Both the position numbers and the translations under genes were made by a program. 64,000 bases of DNA from positions 16,353,904 through 16,417,903 of the forward strand of contig NC_080049.1 of the NCBI RefSeq assembly GCF_026212465.1. Reading direction: 5' to 3'. This document shows positions 30,240 through 43,460 of the stretch, in pieces. This DNA is from Amaranthus tricolor (Eukaryota; Streptophyta; Magnoliopsida; Caryophyllales; Amaranthaceae). The notes under the pieces were generated by a model. That model searched no databases. It saw only the letters and a program-made list of their open reading frames with translations, and had not been told where the DNA came from. The first letter of the stretch is position 1. Each line of letters begins with the position of its first letter.

Positions 30240-30600
30240 TATGGGCCTCAATGTTCACATTACAATAACTAGTTGAGCGGTTCAACAGACCATATTGTCC
30301 GATGGAACTAGATGATTTTATTCTCCGATTTCGGTTAGATTCCACTGAATTATATGGTTTGATTAACCCAGACCAATTTGGTTCCACTAGTTTAGTTCCA
30401 TTTAATTCTATCAGACTGGTTTTGGGTTAAATCCTGTCAACAATTTGTCAGCTAACATTTTGGAACCTTAATGAACCATCGGGTCAAAGTGGTTAAGAAC
30501 CTGTCGCATACAGTTTTAATCTAACACGGTTCTTCGATGGTTCAAGACCGGTTCAATTCTGTGTAACCCGCCCCATAGCCGTCACTATGTGTTGATTTGG
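30240..30600. repeat. GGTTC/GAACC-rich segment, possible hAT-like remnant
   Basis: CGGTTC-type words recur (GAGCGGTTCAAC, AACACGGTTC, GACCGGTTCAATTC). They resemble the motif-rich ends of non-autonomous hAT elements. No clear TIR pair or target duplication was found. The flanks 29421-30239 and 30601-31084 are AT-rich with nothing recognised. Confidence 0.25.
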
Positions 30601-31084
30601 TCAAGTTGAGTTTATATAGTCTTCAAGTCTATAAAATGAGTATGTGGTGAGTCTGGTTCATTGTGTTAAGTTTTGTGTATAAAAAAGTTAAATTTAGTTA
30701 TTTTTTTGGATAAAACTCGATCCTAATAACTTATTGAATCTCACAAAATAAAATATTTGCATTTAGGTAGATTTTGAAGGTTAAGTTTGGAGCAAGTCCA
30801 AGTATTAGAGATATAAGTGCATGAACATACTACTAAATAAATCCATCTACCCACACTTATTTATCCATGCTTAATTAAGTGTGATTAAATATTAAATTTA
30901 GCCACACTTGATCTTACAACCACTAGTCCAAATTATGCTCAAGTTGCTACAATTCAATCAAACCTAGCTTGTTTAATAACTAAATGTTATTGAAAATCAT
31001 GGACCACAAGATTAGTCTCAATCCCAACGTATGATCATATCTCCCTAAAGATTGGGTTCATATATTATTATGTTACTTTTATTC

Positions 31085-31140
<56 letters not shown>
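31085..31140 (+). repeat. (AAT)n microsatellite
   Basis: About eighteen ATA/AAT units in a row. Confidence 0.95.
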
Positions 31141-31429
31141 CCCTCTGATTCTTCTTATGTGTCCTATTTCCTTTAAGGTCAAGTCACACTAATTTTCCGA
31201 TTTCTATTTTTGGTATGTTATTTTGAACTTTATGCCCTTAGTTGAGTTAATTTATTTACAATTATACCCTTATTAACCTACACTAACATACCCCTCTTTT
31301 CCCTAATCAAAATCACTTAAACCTAACAAATGTACCCACTCATTAATAACTTCCTCCAATTTAAACCTAAACCCTACCCATCCCATCCTATTTTATATTC
31401 TGATGAGCACTCATTCACTCGCCTCCCTC

Positions 31430-32316
31430 TTATTTTTCTTAGAACCCTAGATCTGGATTTTTTGTTCTTCTCTCTCTTCTCATTTGCTTCTTCGTCTTCT
31501 TCTGCTTTCGTGTTCTTCCCCCTGTTCTCTTTTGCTTCTTCGTTGTTCTACTTTGCTTTATATTCATGGAAAACCCTAATACGAGTAATGGGTCACCCAT
31601 GACCTCACCTCTCAAAAACCCTAAATTTCTAACAATTACCCCTTTAAAAAACCCAAAATTGCCTCTAAAATCGCCTATGAAGAACGATTTTTTCAAGCTT
31701 AATTTAAATTCTTCAACTTCATTATGTTTTAGGGATTTAGTTTTTTTATACTAATTTTTTTTCATTGTATAGGTTATACTAACCCACCAAAACCCACGAA
31801 ATTCAAGGTATCATTTTCATTTTGATTTTGTAAGTTAGGTTTAAATTTGTCATACTTTATGAATGTATATGTTGTTGTTGTTTTTAAGTTTTAAATTTAT
31901 CATATATATCATGGTTTGTTATATTTTTAAGTAGTTTCTTCATTTTATTTATCAATGTGTGTGTTTTTTATGTTTTAAATTTATCATAATTTATTTCTAG
32001 TTTGTAAATTAGGTTTAATTAGCGTTGTTTATGGTTAAATGAATGAATGAGTTGTTGATATGAATGTTAATTAGTTGTCCAAGTTTATGAATGTGATTTT
32101 ATTTTTATTTTTTTTTATATGAATATTATTAATTATAGTTATTATAATAAACATCATTTGGATAGTGTTAAATGAACATTGTGTTATTATTTGGATTAAT
32201 TAGTGTTAAATGAATGATTATTACTTAATTTTGTGGTTATTTAGAGTTCGTTAAGTATATATGTTTAAAAGTTGTTTATTAATTTTGTTTTGAATCAATT
32301 AATCACACTAATTAGG
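31430..32316 (+). promoter_or_regulatory. Leader of CACTA 1 with CT-rich 5'-UTR and intron
   Basis: A CT-rich stretch (31440-31560) resembles a plant 5'-UTR. A donor ATTCAAG|GTATCA at 31807/31808 and acceptor CTAATTAG at 32315 define a ~508-bp leader intron ending one base before the transposase ATG region. A small frame at 31566-31754 (62 codons, repeated K/P-rich NPK and SPM words) lies in the leader. It could be an upstream ORF, or chance. Confidence 0.45.
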
Positions 32317-35300
32317 ATGACAAACGATCGTTCTTGGATGTATGGAAGCATTGAATCGTCGGAATTTATTAATGGCGTATTAGAATTTTGTAGTATTGCG
32401 GTTAAACATCAAGTTAGGACGGGGGAGTTGGTTTTTATTGCCCATGTGTCAGTTGTGGCAATGTATCAAAGGTAGATAGTGTTGATATCCTTAGGGAGCA
32501 CATACTTCGACGTGGGTTTAGGCCTCAATATCATGTTTGGGTTTGGCATGGTGAGGAGGGAGTTTACAAAGAGAAAAGTGTTGTTGAGGACGTCAATAAT
32601 GTGGCCGATGTCAATGAGGATGTAGTAGATCATGTTGATGGGTATGAGACAGATGAAGAGAATGTCGATGAGGATGTGGATCGTGTTGATGAGATGATGG
32701 AGGGAGTCGAGGATGAGTTAGGAAAACGTCCTCGTGTTTTTGACTTGTTGACAGAGGCTTCTCAAAAGCCTTTGTACCCTGGATGTACAAAGTTCACCAA
32801 ACTAACAGCAGTGTTGACAATTTTCAACATTAAGTCAAAGTTCAATTGGAGTGACGCTAGTTTCACAATGTTATTAGAAGCGTTAGGTGAGTTGCTTCCT
32901 GAGGGAAATGAACTTCCAAAGTCGACATATTATGCCAAAAAGCTCATGTGTCCTTTCGGCTTAGAGTACCAGAAGATTCATGCGTGTCCGAATGATTGTG
33001 TGTTGTATCGGAATGAAAACGAGAACTTAGAAGAGTGTCCTAGGTGTGGGTTATCGCGCTACAAGAGTAAAGGGGCTCGGGATGCTTAAGGACCCCGGCT
33101 AAGGTATTGTGGTATCTTCCAATAATACCTAGATTCAAGCGCTTGTTTTCTATAAAGAAAGGTGCGTTAAATTTGAGGTGGCATGCAGATAGGGTGAAGA
33201 AAGGTCACTTGCTCAAACATCCATCTGATTCTCCGGAGTGGAAGAGTATTGATAGGTTGCATAAGACTTTTGGGGATGAGGTTCGTAATTTAAGGCTCGG
33301 ACTGTGTACGGATGGAATGAACCCGTTCGGCAATCTTAGTTCTCAACATAGTACTTGGCCGGTACTTTTAGTGATCTATAATATGCCACCTTGGTTATGT
33401 ATGAAGCGTAAGTACATAATGCTTTCGCTTCTTATCTCGGGTCCTAAACAACCTGGCAATGACATAGATGTGTATCTTGCACCTCTCGTTGAGGATTTGA
33501 GAAAGATGTGGGATGAAGGCGTTTCAGTGTTTGATGCATATGCTAATGAGGAGTTCACCTTGCGTGCAATGCTTTTATGCACCGTTAATGATTTTCCGGC
33601 ATATGGCAACTTATCGGGGTATAAGAACAAAGGGAAGAAAGCATGCCCGATATGTATCGATGACATGGAATCCACGTGGATTCCTAAGTGCAAACACGTA
33701 TTCATGCACCATCGAAAGTTCCTCCCACGAGACCACCAATATCGTAAGAAGAAGAAGTTGTTCAATGGGGAGGTTGAGGACCGTGTAACTCGTCGACCGT
33801 TGACCGGTTATGAGGTTTATGAACAGGTTAAGGGAGTTGAGACTGTATTTGGTAAAACGGGGCAAGTGCAAGGAGGTGAAGGCCGATTATGGAAAAAAGA
33901 ATCAATCTTTTGGAAGCTTCCATATTGGAGAGATCTACAGGTTAGGCATTGTCTTGACGTTATGCATATAGAGAAAAATGTATGCGATGCCATACTCGGG
34001 ACTCTCATGAACATTCCGGGTAAGACAAAAGATGTTAGGGCCGTGCGAGATTGGTTTGAATGTAAGGGTCTTCGTCCGGAGTTGTGGGCACATGTTAAGG
34101 TGAGTAAGAAAAGAAATAGAGCTGATGATGAAGTTGGTGGCAGTAAGAAGAAGATGCTTAATGACAAAGTTTATTTGCCTTCAGCTTGCTACACATTGTC
34201 CAAAGCAGAGAAGCGGACATTTTGTGAGTGTTTGTATGGCATTAAGGTTCCGTCTGGGTACTCATCCAACATGAAGAGATTTGTTAGCCTAAATGGTGAG
34301 CTGAAGTTGGGAAGCATGAAATCTCACGATTGCCATGTAATGATGCAAGTGTTCTTACCAATTGCAATCCGTGGAATACTGCCAAAACATGTGAGATATG
34401 CTATTACCGAGCTATGTTCGTTCTTCAACACAATTTGTAGTAAAGTTCTTGATCCCTTTAAACTTGATGCACTTCAACTCGACGTGATTGTAACTTTATG
34501 CAAGTTTGAGATGTATTTTCCACCTTCTTTCTTTGACATAATGGTTCATCTTATTGTCCATCTCGTTCGTGAGATCAAACTTTTGGGTCCAGTTTTTTTA
34601 AGGTGGTGTTATCCTTTTGAAAGACACATGGGTGTTTTACAAAACAAGGTGAGGAATCCAGCACAACCCGAGGGGAGTATGATTCAAGGCACTGTGAGCG
34701 ATGAGATTAGTAACTTTATAGCCGAGTATTTGGCCATGGCAAAGCCTATTGGACTTCCCACCTCTAGACATGAAGGAAGGCTTGAGGGAAAAGGAACAAT
34801 TGGCTCCAAATCGGTCACACCTCCTCGAGAAAGCCTTCTACAAGCACACTTGTATGTGTTGCATCATATTCCGGAAGTTCATCCTTTTTTGAGTGAGCAT
34901 TTTGATATATTGCGCGCAAAACATCCTTCTAAAGGGGATAGGGCATTGATGCAATTGCATAACAAGACGTTTATTAATTGGTTTCATAATCGAGTAATAT
35001 GCGAAGAACTCAAGGGTGTATCCGAAATTGTTAAGTGGTTAGCTTTTGGTCCTCGTGATGATGTCAACAAATATGAGGGTTACGATGTCAATGGCTTCAC
35101 ATTTTGGACTGAGGGTCAAGACAAGAAGTCATCGTATCTACAGAATAGTGGGGTTTCTATTTTGGCGTCATCTACATTTTACGCGAGTGCGAAGGATCAA
35201 GCGCCGGTTGATGCTAAATTGGTATACTACGGGCGGGTACATGAAATATGGGAGCTTGACTACTCTACTTTCAATATTGGTCTTTTCAAATGTAAGTGGG

Positions 35301-35638
35301 TAGATAATAATCGACGATGCATAAAAAATGACGACCCTTATGGATTCACTCTTGTAGACTTAGCTCGTTTGCGTGATAGTGAGGAGCCATTCATACTAGC
35401 CACACAAGCCAAGCAAGTATTCTACATTGTTGACCCGTCTAATAAAAAATGGTCTATTGTTGTACCGGGAAAAAGAAGCATTCTTGGTATAGGTGATGTT
35501 GAGGATGAGGAAGAATATGAAGCTTTTGAAGACTCCCCTCCCTTTATCAATCCAATATCAGTGGATCAAGATGATGTAGATGATGTAGATGTTAGTTATA
35601 TGCGTGTAGATCACACGGAAGGAATACATTTGAATTAA
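32317..35638 (+). pseudogene. TNP2-type CACTA transposase (two frameshifts)
   Basis: The start ATG at 32317 opens MTNDRSWMYG..EFINGVLEF, the usual N-terminus. A frameshift near 32436 moves into a frame running to 33089, with an acidic linker and a Cys-rich zinc site (CPNDCVLYRNE..LEECPRCGLSRYK). A second frameshift near 33085-33100 leads into a long open part to 35638 (843 codons). That part has the catalytic DDE residues in context: DGMNPF (Asp at 33311), LDVMHIEKNV (Asp at 33956) and YPFERHMG (Glu at 34619). It would excise and insert the element by binding its subterminal repeats. The C-terminus has an acidic tail. It is almost complete, so decay is recent or the shifts are sequencing errors. 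Confidence 0.9.
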
Positions 35639-35659
35639 GTGATTCACAAGGTATGAATT

Positions 35660-35800
35660 TAAAGCTTTTAAAAGTTTTTTTGGCACTTGGTTTGTTTTGC
35701 ATGAAACTTTGCACAGAACACTTATTTGTTATATATTATTGTGTTGAACGTACGTATTAGAATTGTAAATCATAGTCATATTCTTAATATTACTTAGCTT
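35660..35800 (+). repeat. Single diverged copy of the 169-bp CACTA repeat
   Basis: It shares AAGC.TTT.AAA, GGTTTGTT.TGCA.GAAAC, CACA.AACA and ATATATTATTGTGTTGAA with the units at 38306-39690. It lies between the transposase stop and the second gene. Confidence 0.7.
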
Positions 35801-38074
35801 ATGTTCTAATATATTTCTATTCATACTCTTTCAGGTACTGATATATAATGCATCTATTCAGAGACGAAATTGTCCCCGAGATTGAGACCTCGGATAATGA
35901 GCATCGTAGTTACGACAGTGAAGAGGACCAAATTGTGAGATTCGAGCGTATGGCTGAAGACGCTCCACCTCTAGACAATGATTTTGAGACTGAAGATGCC
36001 CCACCAATGGATGCTCCCACTACCAGTAAGAAAAGAAAAGGGCGAGGTCCTACGAAAAACCTCAAAGTCACGGAACCAATGCATTTGGAATACAATGCAT
36101 TGGGTCAATCCTGCGGAAAATGGCGTAGGCAATATGGAAAACAAGTGGGCCTATGTATCCGCAAGATTTCCATATTGCACGCATGGAACGAGGTTCCAGA
36201 GGGTTTGAAAAACTCTCTATGGAATGATACTGTGGTAAGCAACTTTACTATTTTTACTCATTTAGTTTCATTTTAAAATTAATTTAATTGACAGTAACAA
36301 ATATAAATTTTTTTTGTAGAATCTTTTCCACATCGAGAGCGATGAGGACAAGAAGAATGTGTTTCTTTCAGCTGTTGCTGAAAGATTCAGAGATTTCAAA
36401 TCCAAGGTAGTAACTGGCTGGATTATGAAGACCCGTGCCCGTACGACCAAAAAGAAACGGGAAACGAAGGTGGAGAGCAAGCACCTTCGAAGATGCCTTA
36501 CGAAATATGGGGTCACATATCGAAGAGGGATTGGGAGGCCTTTGTTTCCAAAAGAACAACTCCCATAGAAGTTGTAAGTATTTCATATTATATTATAGTT
36601 TACCAATTTGAATTTACTTCTTTTGATTCAGTCATTAAACTAATACATGACATTCAATTTCTATTGATTAATTAGGAAAAGCGTGGTAAAGCTTCTGATT
36701 CTGCAAGCAAAAGGAAGTTTTACCATCGCTTAGGCCAGAAAACGTACGATGAGGTCCGAAAAGAGTGGGTGGATGCGGGTTTATACCCCAATCAAAGTTC
36801 ATCCACACCCTCATCTACGACTACCTCCGCATCCGTAATTAAAATTTTATTATGATGCTTATTATAGTAAACGACACAATTTTCAGGAGGCGACTCCTTG
36901 TTCTCTTTTGCTGCCTCAGTTAGGTGTTGCTAGTGATGGCGACTTAACTGAGGTTGCATATGGTATGGCACAGGCAAATAAAGAGGGCCAAACAGTGCAT
37001 TCAGTGCCTGTTACAAGTGGCCACATCAGTGTGGCCGTGGAGACTATTGTAAAGGGGTTTGAAGATTTCTCACTCCCAATTCTAATGCCAGCATGGAGCC
37101 TTGAGAAACTATCAGACGCCCTAGGTAGTTTCGTCACATGGCCATATGCTTGGGTCCGATTCACTAACATGGTAAGAATCATTTGTACCTTATTTATTTT
37201 TATTTTTTTAATTGCATGCTCACACTAATTTAATTTTATAAATTGAAATAGCAAAAGAGTCCAAAGGGATCTTGTAGAGAGGTCGGTTCCTCAGCAAAGG
37301 TGTCGACTGGGTCAAAGTCGATGCCAAGCACTCCAATATTGACTGATGAGGAGCTAAAAGATCTCTCTCAATATTGCAAATGGCTGCATTATTGTGCATC
37401 TCGCATAAGTGAGGAGGACCCAATCATGTTGCCCCTGCTGAAGGAGCAATACTACTTTTCAGAAGACCCGTATGTAATTATTGGTCCTAGTGACATCGGG
37501 CAATTTTTGAGAGGAGAGATGCTGAATGTAGCTCTTTTCCATGTCTACATGAGGTGATGTTCATTATCTTACAAGTTAGGCATTGTTGTTTAATTGTTTT
37601 AATGACCGAATTACTAACAAAATTCTCTTATTTGTGAGTTTAGTGCGGTTTACGAGGAGGTAAATTCTTGCGAACCTCCAATAAAAATTGGATGGTTTTG
37701 TCCGGAGACGATTTCGGGTAGTAAATGTAGAAATGATCCAGATGTCGTCAGAGCATACATTGAGACTGCTTTGACTAATTTCCTTGCATCTAAACACACA
37801 TTCATTCTGGCTCCATATTGGGAAGAGTAAGTTTTATTTTTGAAATTGAACTTATCTTTTGATTTTTAAAGTCACCTAATCTCTAATTTGTTGATTTTAA
37901 ATTTGTGTTTGTAGTTTGCATTGGATACTTTTGATCATATGTCCTTTAACGAACACCGTGCACGTCTTCGACTCATTACAAAAACCTAACAGCCTACCTC
38001 GCAACACAAGATTCAAAGCATTGTTGAATGCGTACGTAATATTAATTATTTTACCAATTTGATTTGATTAAGTG

Positions 38075-38195
<121 letters not shown>

Positions 38196-38305
38196 GGTAT
38201 TACTTTTCCCATGCGTTTCAGTGCAATGAAAAGAGTGCGTGGACAAATGGGATCTACATCCAGAGTCACATTTCCAAAATGGATAGCAAGAAAGGTACAC
38301 AAATT

Positions 38306-39690
38306 CGATTTTATGGGTTTTTAAGCGTTTTTGTCAATTTCGCGCGTAAAGTAGGTCAAACATGGTTTGTTATGCACGAAACATGGCACACAACACTATT
38401 TGGCATATATTATTGTGTTGAAATGGTTAGAATTGATAATAATAGTCATATGCTAGAAATTAGAAGTTAAGTTGCGATTTTATGCGTTTTTAAGCGTTTT
38501 TGTGAATTTCGCGCGTAAAGTAGGTCAAACATGGTTTGTTATGCACGAAACTCGGCACACAACACTATTTGGCATATATTATTGTGTTGAAATGGTTAGA
38601 ATTGATAATAATAGTCATATGCTAGAAATTAAAAGTTAAGTTGCGATTTTATGCGTTTTTAAGCGTTTTTGTCAATTTCGCGCGTAAAGTACTCAAACTT
38701 GGTTTGTTATGCACGAAACTTGGCACACAACATTATTTGGCATATATTATTGTGTTGAAATGGTTATAATTGATAATAATAGTCATATGCTAGAAATTAG
38801 AAGTTAAGTTGCGATTTTATGGGTTTTTAAGTGTTTTTGTCAATTTCGCGCGTAAAGTAGGTCAAACATGGTTTGTTATGCACGAAACTTGGCACACAAC
38901 ACTACTTGGCATATATTATTGTTTTGTAATGGTTAGAATTGATAATAATAGTCATATGCTAGAAATTAGAAGTTAAGTTGCGATTTTATGCGTTTTTAAG
39001 CGTTTTTGTGTATTTCGCGCGTAAAGTAGGTCAAACATGGTTTGTTATGCACGAAACTTGGCACACAACACTATTTGGCATATATTATTGTGTGGAAATG
39101 GTTATACTTGATAATAATAGACATATGCTAGAAATTAGAAGTTAAGTTGCGATTTTATGGGTTTTTAAGCGTTTTTGTCAATTTCGCGCGTAAAGTAGGT
39201 CAAACATGGTTTGTTATGCACGAAACTTGGCACACAACACTATTTGGCATATATTATTGTGTTGAAGTGGTTAGAATTGATAATAATAGTCATATGCTAG
39301 AAATTAGAAGTTAAGTTGCGATTTTATGCGTTTTTAAGCGTTTTTGTCAATTTCGCGCGTAAAGTACTCAAACTTGGTTTGTTATGCACGAAACTTGGCA
39401 CACAACACTATTTGGCATATATTATTGTGTTGAAATGGTTAGAATTGATAATAATAGTCATATGCTAGAAATTAGAAGTTAAGTTGAGATTTTATGCGTT
39501 TTTAATCGTTTTTGTCAATTCCGCGCGTAAAGTAGCTCAAACTTTGTTTGTTTTGCACGAACCTTGGCACACAACACTATTTGGTATATATTATTGTGTA
39601 GAAGTTGTTAGAATTGAAAATCATAGACATATTCTAGAATTTATGTGTTAAGTTGCGATTTTATGCGTTTTTAACCGTTTTTGACACTAA
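38306..39690 (+). repeat. 169-bp tandem repeat array in intron 8
   Basis: Units begin at about 38306, 38475, 38644, 38812, 38981, 39150, 39319, 39487 and 39656: eight full units of 168-169 bp and a partial one. A unit contains CGATTTTATGCGTTTTTAAG, TTTCGCGCGTAAAGTA, GGTTTGTTATGCACGAAAC, CACACAACACTATTTGGC and AATAGTCATATGCTAG. Identity is very high for inner units and lower in the last. The array fills nearly the whole 1.4-kb intron just before the exon with the catalytic Cys. Confidence 0.97.
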
Positions 39691-40049
39691 CTTCTATTTT
39701 CTCTTAGTGCTTTCAACAACCTCCTTCTTCCGTTGACTGCGGCTACTACGCGCTGAAGTTTATGGACGATATTATAAATTCCGTGAAGGAATTTGGAGTC
39801 GAATATATAGATGCCGTAAGTATTTATTACGTTCTTAATTAAATATATTATTGGTAAAATCTAATGTTTCTATATTAATAGCTTTTATTTTAATATTATA
39901 ATATAGGTTTTAAACGACATTTCGAGGGAAACACGCGCTTTGAGAAGTGAAGAGATGCGCGAATTAAAAGACAAGATTGCCGTGTATCTTGCTAATATTT
40001 GTCCTTGATAAATTGTAATTAGTATTGATTATTTTTTATAGTTTATTTA

Positions 40050-40167
<118 letters not shown>

Positions 40168-40329
40168 GTACATATTATATTATATATATATACGAGCGAG
40201 AGTTTATTATTACAAAGAGATTAATGTTGATTATCTGTGATTATCATTGGATTAATCACTGTTATTACATTGTAATATTATTGCATTATTATAAGGATTA
40301 AACGGAAAAAGAAAAAAAAAAAAAGACAC

Positions 40330-40501
40330 TTATTGCTGCGGTTTTACCCCTGACCGCAGCAAATAATGCCCTTATTTGCTGCGGTTTTGAACCGCAGCAT
40401 TTAAAGTAGGACATTTTGCTGCTATCACTATTGCTGGGGGCCAAAACCGCAGTAAATAATGGCAAAAAAAACCGCAGCAAACGAGGTTTTTTCCACTAGT
40501 G
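40330..40501 (+). repeat. Right terminal and subterminal repeats of CACTA 1
   Basis: The sequence is rich in TTGCTGCGGTTTT and its complement AACCGCAGCAAA, in both orientations and able to pair. It ends ACGAGGTTTTTTCCACTAGTG at 40501 (last bases). Such subterminal motifs are where CACTA proteins bind. The base after the end belongs to a copia frame. Confidence 0.85.
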
Positions 40502-40616
40502 TTTCCACTGATGAACAACTTGTCGATATTTTTACCAAAGCTCTGGGAAAGAATAAATTTTTGTCTCTACTTTGCAAGTTGGGCATTCATAATCTTTATC
40601 ATCCAACTTGAGGGGG
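40502..40616 (+). pseudogene. Copia E RNase H tail interrupted by CACTA 1
   Basis: It reads STDEQLVDIFTKALGKNKF.. ..LCKLGIHNLY and stops, followed by CTTGAGGGGG, a polypurine tract. The upstream part of this copia is not present left of the CACTA, so the source locus was rearranged or the CACTA left half is elsewhere. Confidence 0.8.
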
Positions 40617-40912
40617 TATTACGGTTCACTATGTACACTTAGCTTCTTAATGTTGTGCTAATTATTAGTTAAGGCCCATTAATTGTGTTGGGCTGTATCT
40701 TGTATATAAATACTTCAGTTTGTTATAAATACAAGTCAGAAAAACTAGCCTCAATTCTTGTCAAATACGATTCACTATGTACGCTTAGCTTCTTAATATT
40801 GTGCTAATTATTAGTTAAGGCCCATTAATTGTGTTAAGCTGTATCTTTTATATAAATGCCTCAGTTTGTTATCAATACAATTCAGAAAAATTACTTACCT
40901 CAATTCTAGTCA
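40617..40912 (+). repeat. Two abutting copia LTRs (~147 bp each)
   Basis: Unit 1 (40617-40762) and unit 2 (40763-40912) are direct copies: both have TTCACTATGTAC.CTTAGC, GTTAAGGCCCATTAATTGTG, TATATAAAT and CTCAATTCT.GTCA. A polypurine tract ends just before unit 1 and a primer-binding site (TGGTATCAGAGC, 40913-40924) starts just after unit 2. The order is therefore 3' end - LTR - LTR - 5' end with no spacer. Confidence 0.85.
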
Positions 40913-42430
40913 TGGTATCAGAGCGCTAACTGCCTAGAAACCCTACCTCGACTTGTACATTTTTTTCTCTTTCTCGTAATTCTTTGTTTCTAATTCATAG
41001 AGGGTGAAGGTAAGATCCTTCTTCTCTATTTTATCTTGCCTCCTCATCACCCATGTATTATTGCGGGATGATAATTATCTCTCATGGTCCTGGGCTATGA
41101 CCCTTGCTTTGAAAGCTCGTCGAATGTTTGTGTTCATTGATGGAACAATTACTAAACGTACTGACAAGAAGAAGTTGCTCGATTGAGAAATGGTTAATCC
41201 TATGCTTGTGTCATGGATGTTACGAAGCATGGAACCCAATATTGCTTCTTGTCGGCCTTATCATGATAATGCGAAGCAGCTTTGGGATCTCTTAGCTAAA
41301 AACATATTGCATAGCCAACGACCCTCACTTACAATAGCTTCCTTCCGCCAATATTGACTGTAAGCAATTGAAGGGCATGTCCATGGAGCATTACTATGCC
41401 AAACTTATGAGTCTTTATGATGATTTTTTACAACTTAAACCTATGCGTGTGTGTGAATGTGGACATTGTACTTGCAATATTGCTAGCCAGGTTGAATGAG
41501 GAAACCTTGCATCAACATCTCATAGGCGTGGATGGTGATCTTTATGCCTCCATTCGCACCAATTTATTATCTCGTGACCCTATGGCTTCTCTGGATGAAG
41601 CTTATCTTGCTTTTGTGCAATAAGAAAACTCCAAGGGCATAGTACGAGGAAGGCAGCAAAGGATGACATACAACTCAAAGAGTGTTTACTGTTTGTGCCA
41701 CACGCAATATACCTCGGGTAGATAAACATGATGAATCCAAACTTGTGTGCACTCACTGCAACTAGAAGTATCATGATCTAACCATATGTTTTCGGTTACA
41801 TGGGTAACCTGAGTGGTATGATGAAATGCGAGCTTGGCGTGGAAAGGGTAGCATTTCTACTCGCTCTGCTTGTTAAGCCCACCCATGTCCTATCCGTGGA
41901 TCCTCTATTAAAGCCAACACCCTCTCCAGCATTGTTATGACTGACCCAAGTTATAGTACCTCTGCTAGTACTAGTGGTCCTTTAGCTAATCTACGCCTGG
42001 ATCAAGTTCAAGTTCTCTTAAATATGACTAATAAACAACAAGTAGATCAAATCACCAGAGATGCCATGATTTTACAAAACGCTCGCAATATCAGTCCTTT
42101 TCCCGTTGATCTTCCTAATGGGCAGTAGGTTCTTGCCACTAAGGAGGATCAAGTGTATTTCTTTCCACACTTAAGTCTTGATCAAGTGTTGCTTGTCCCT
42201 TCTTTACAATGTCATTTAATTTCTGTATCTCAATAAACAACTGCATCCAAGTGTATTGTACAATACACTAATGGCTTGTGTGCTATTCATGACCAACATT
42301 TGAGGAACCTAATTGGAGCCAGTGAGGGAGGACTTTATTTTTTTCGCAGAATTCCTACAATGTGTGTGGTGACTTCAGTTCCGGTATTGACAACTTTTGA
42401 GTTATAGCGTAGTCGACTTGGGCATTCGTC
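40913..42430 (+). pseudogene. Copia E gag and early pol, truncated
   Basis: The gag N-terminal motif (DDNYLSWSWAMTLALKARRMFVFIDG) is followed by broken frames with a zinc-knuckle remnant near 41750. A stretch PFPVDLPNGQ.VLATK follows, then LQCHLISVSQ, CIVQYTNGLCAIHD and LIGASEGGLYFF, which lies after the protease. The DSG active site is missing. It ends at ~42430 in the pre-integrase region (LGHSSGG). Many stops are present. Confidence 0.75.
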
Positions 42431-42866
42431 GGGTGGCTAAGTTTATTGATTGAAAGAAAATTTATCTACAATGAAAATTATTACGCCACAAAATGTAGTT
42501 TTTATTTTTTATTGTGATTTTGTAAAAATTAAACAAAAGTGTGTTTTGAAACTATTTTGCCAAACAAGTTTTGATTTTTTTAATAAAAATAGGAAACCGA
42601 AATGAAGAACTAAATTCTCTTAAATGATGAGAATTCAAAACACATATTGATTAAACAAATGAATTAAGTAATTACATTTAGTTGTTTAAGTTAGTCTAAA
42701 ATAATATTGGATATAAATTTAATATTTGATATATATTTAAGTTCGAATTATTGGAATATGCTTAAATAACTTAAATTTATCTTATGGTTAAATTTATAAG
42801 TCTTGAAATTAGTTTCAATGTGTTGAAGGTAATTACGTTTATAATAAGGTTAGTTTCGTAATAATA
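42431..42866. other. AT-rich spacer
   Basis: No coding, repeat or terminal signals recognised. It ends in ATA, the target duplication of the next element. Confidence 0.5.
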
Positions 42867-43460
42867 CACTACTAGATAAAAGACTTGTTGCAACGCTTAA
42901 GGACCGTTGCTGTAGGGCTAAAAAGCGTTGCTAAAAACTTTTTGCGACGGTTACAAACCGTCGTATTTTCTGCCGTTGCAAAAAGTCTTTTGCAACCGTT
43001 AATGCCACCTTTTTGCAACGGGTGCATCTTGTTTGGTAGTAACCGTTGCCAAAAGTCTTTTGCAACGGCTTCTTGCATCTTTTGTAACGGTAGCAGTTGA
43101 CTGTTGCCAAAGATACAATCTTTTGGCAACAGTTTCTCTTGGTCGCACAAGACCGTTGTAAAAGGTCTTTTGCAACACCAACCTATATAAATAAACTGTT
43201 GCAAAAAGTCTTTAATGAAAAAGCTAAGCAAATGATAATTTTAATAATTGATAGCATAAGATGTAATTAGAAATTTGATTACAAATATTATAGTTAAGAA
43301 ATTTACACGATTAACTTGTTATATCAAAAACTAAGGATCAATTCTTCCATAACCTAGTGCAACCAAATATTCACCTATACATCATTACGTCTAAAAAGTA
43401 TCGAACAAACAAGTTCACAAAATGTTTCCAAAAGCCACACAAAATTCTAAATATGTTCTT

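Noticed and set aside
31439..31696. Minus-strand Lys/Arg-rich frame opposite the CACTA leader
   Set aside because: It is antisense to a CT-rich 5'-UTR. The charged sequence reflects composition only.
38306..39690. CRISPR-like regular spacing of repeats
   Set aside because: Units of 169 bp are contiguous tandem copies without unique spacers, in a plant transposon intron.
42872..43231. Frames with Cys/Lys-rich sequence at the left end of CACTA 3
   Set aside because: They are translations of subterminal TTTTGCAACGG repeats, open on both strands.
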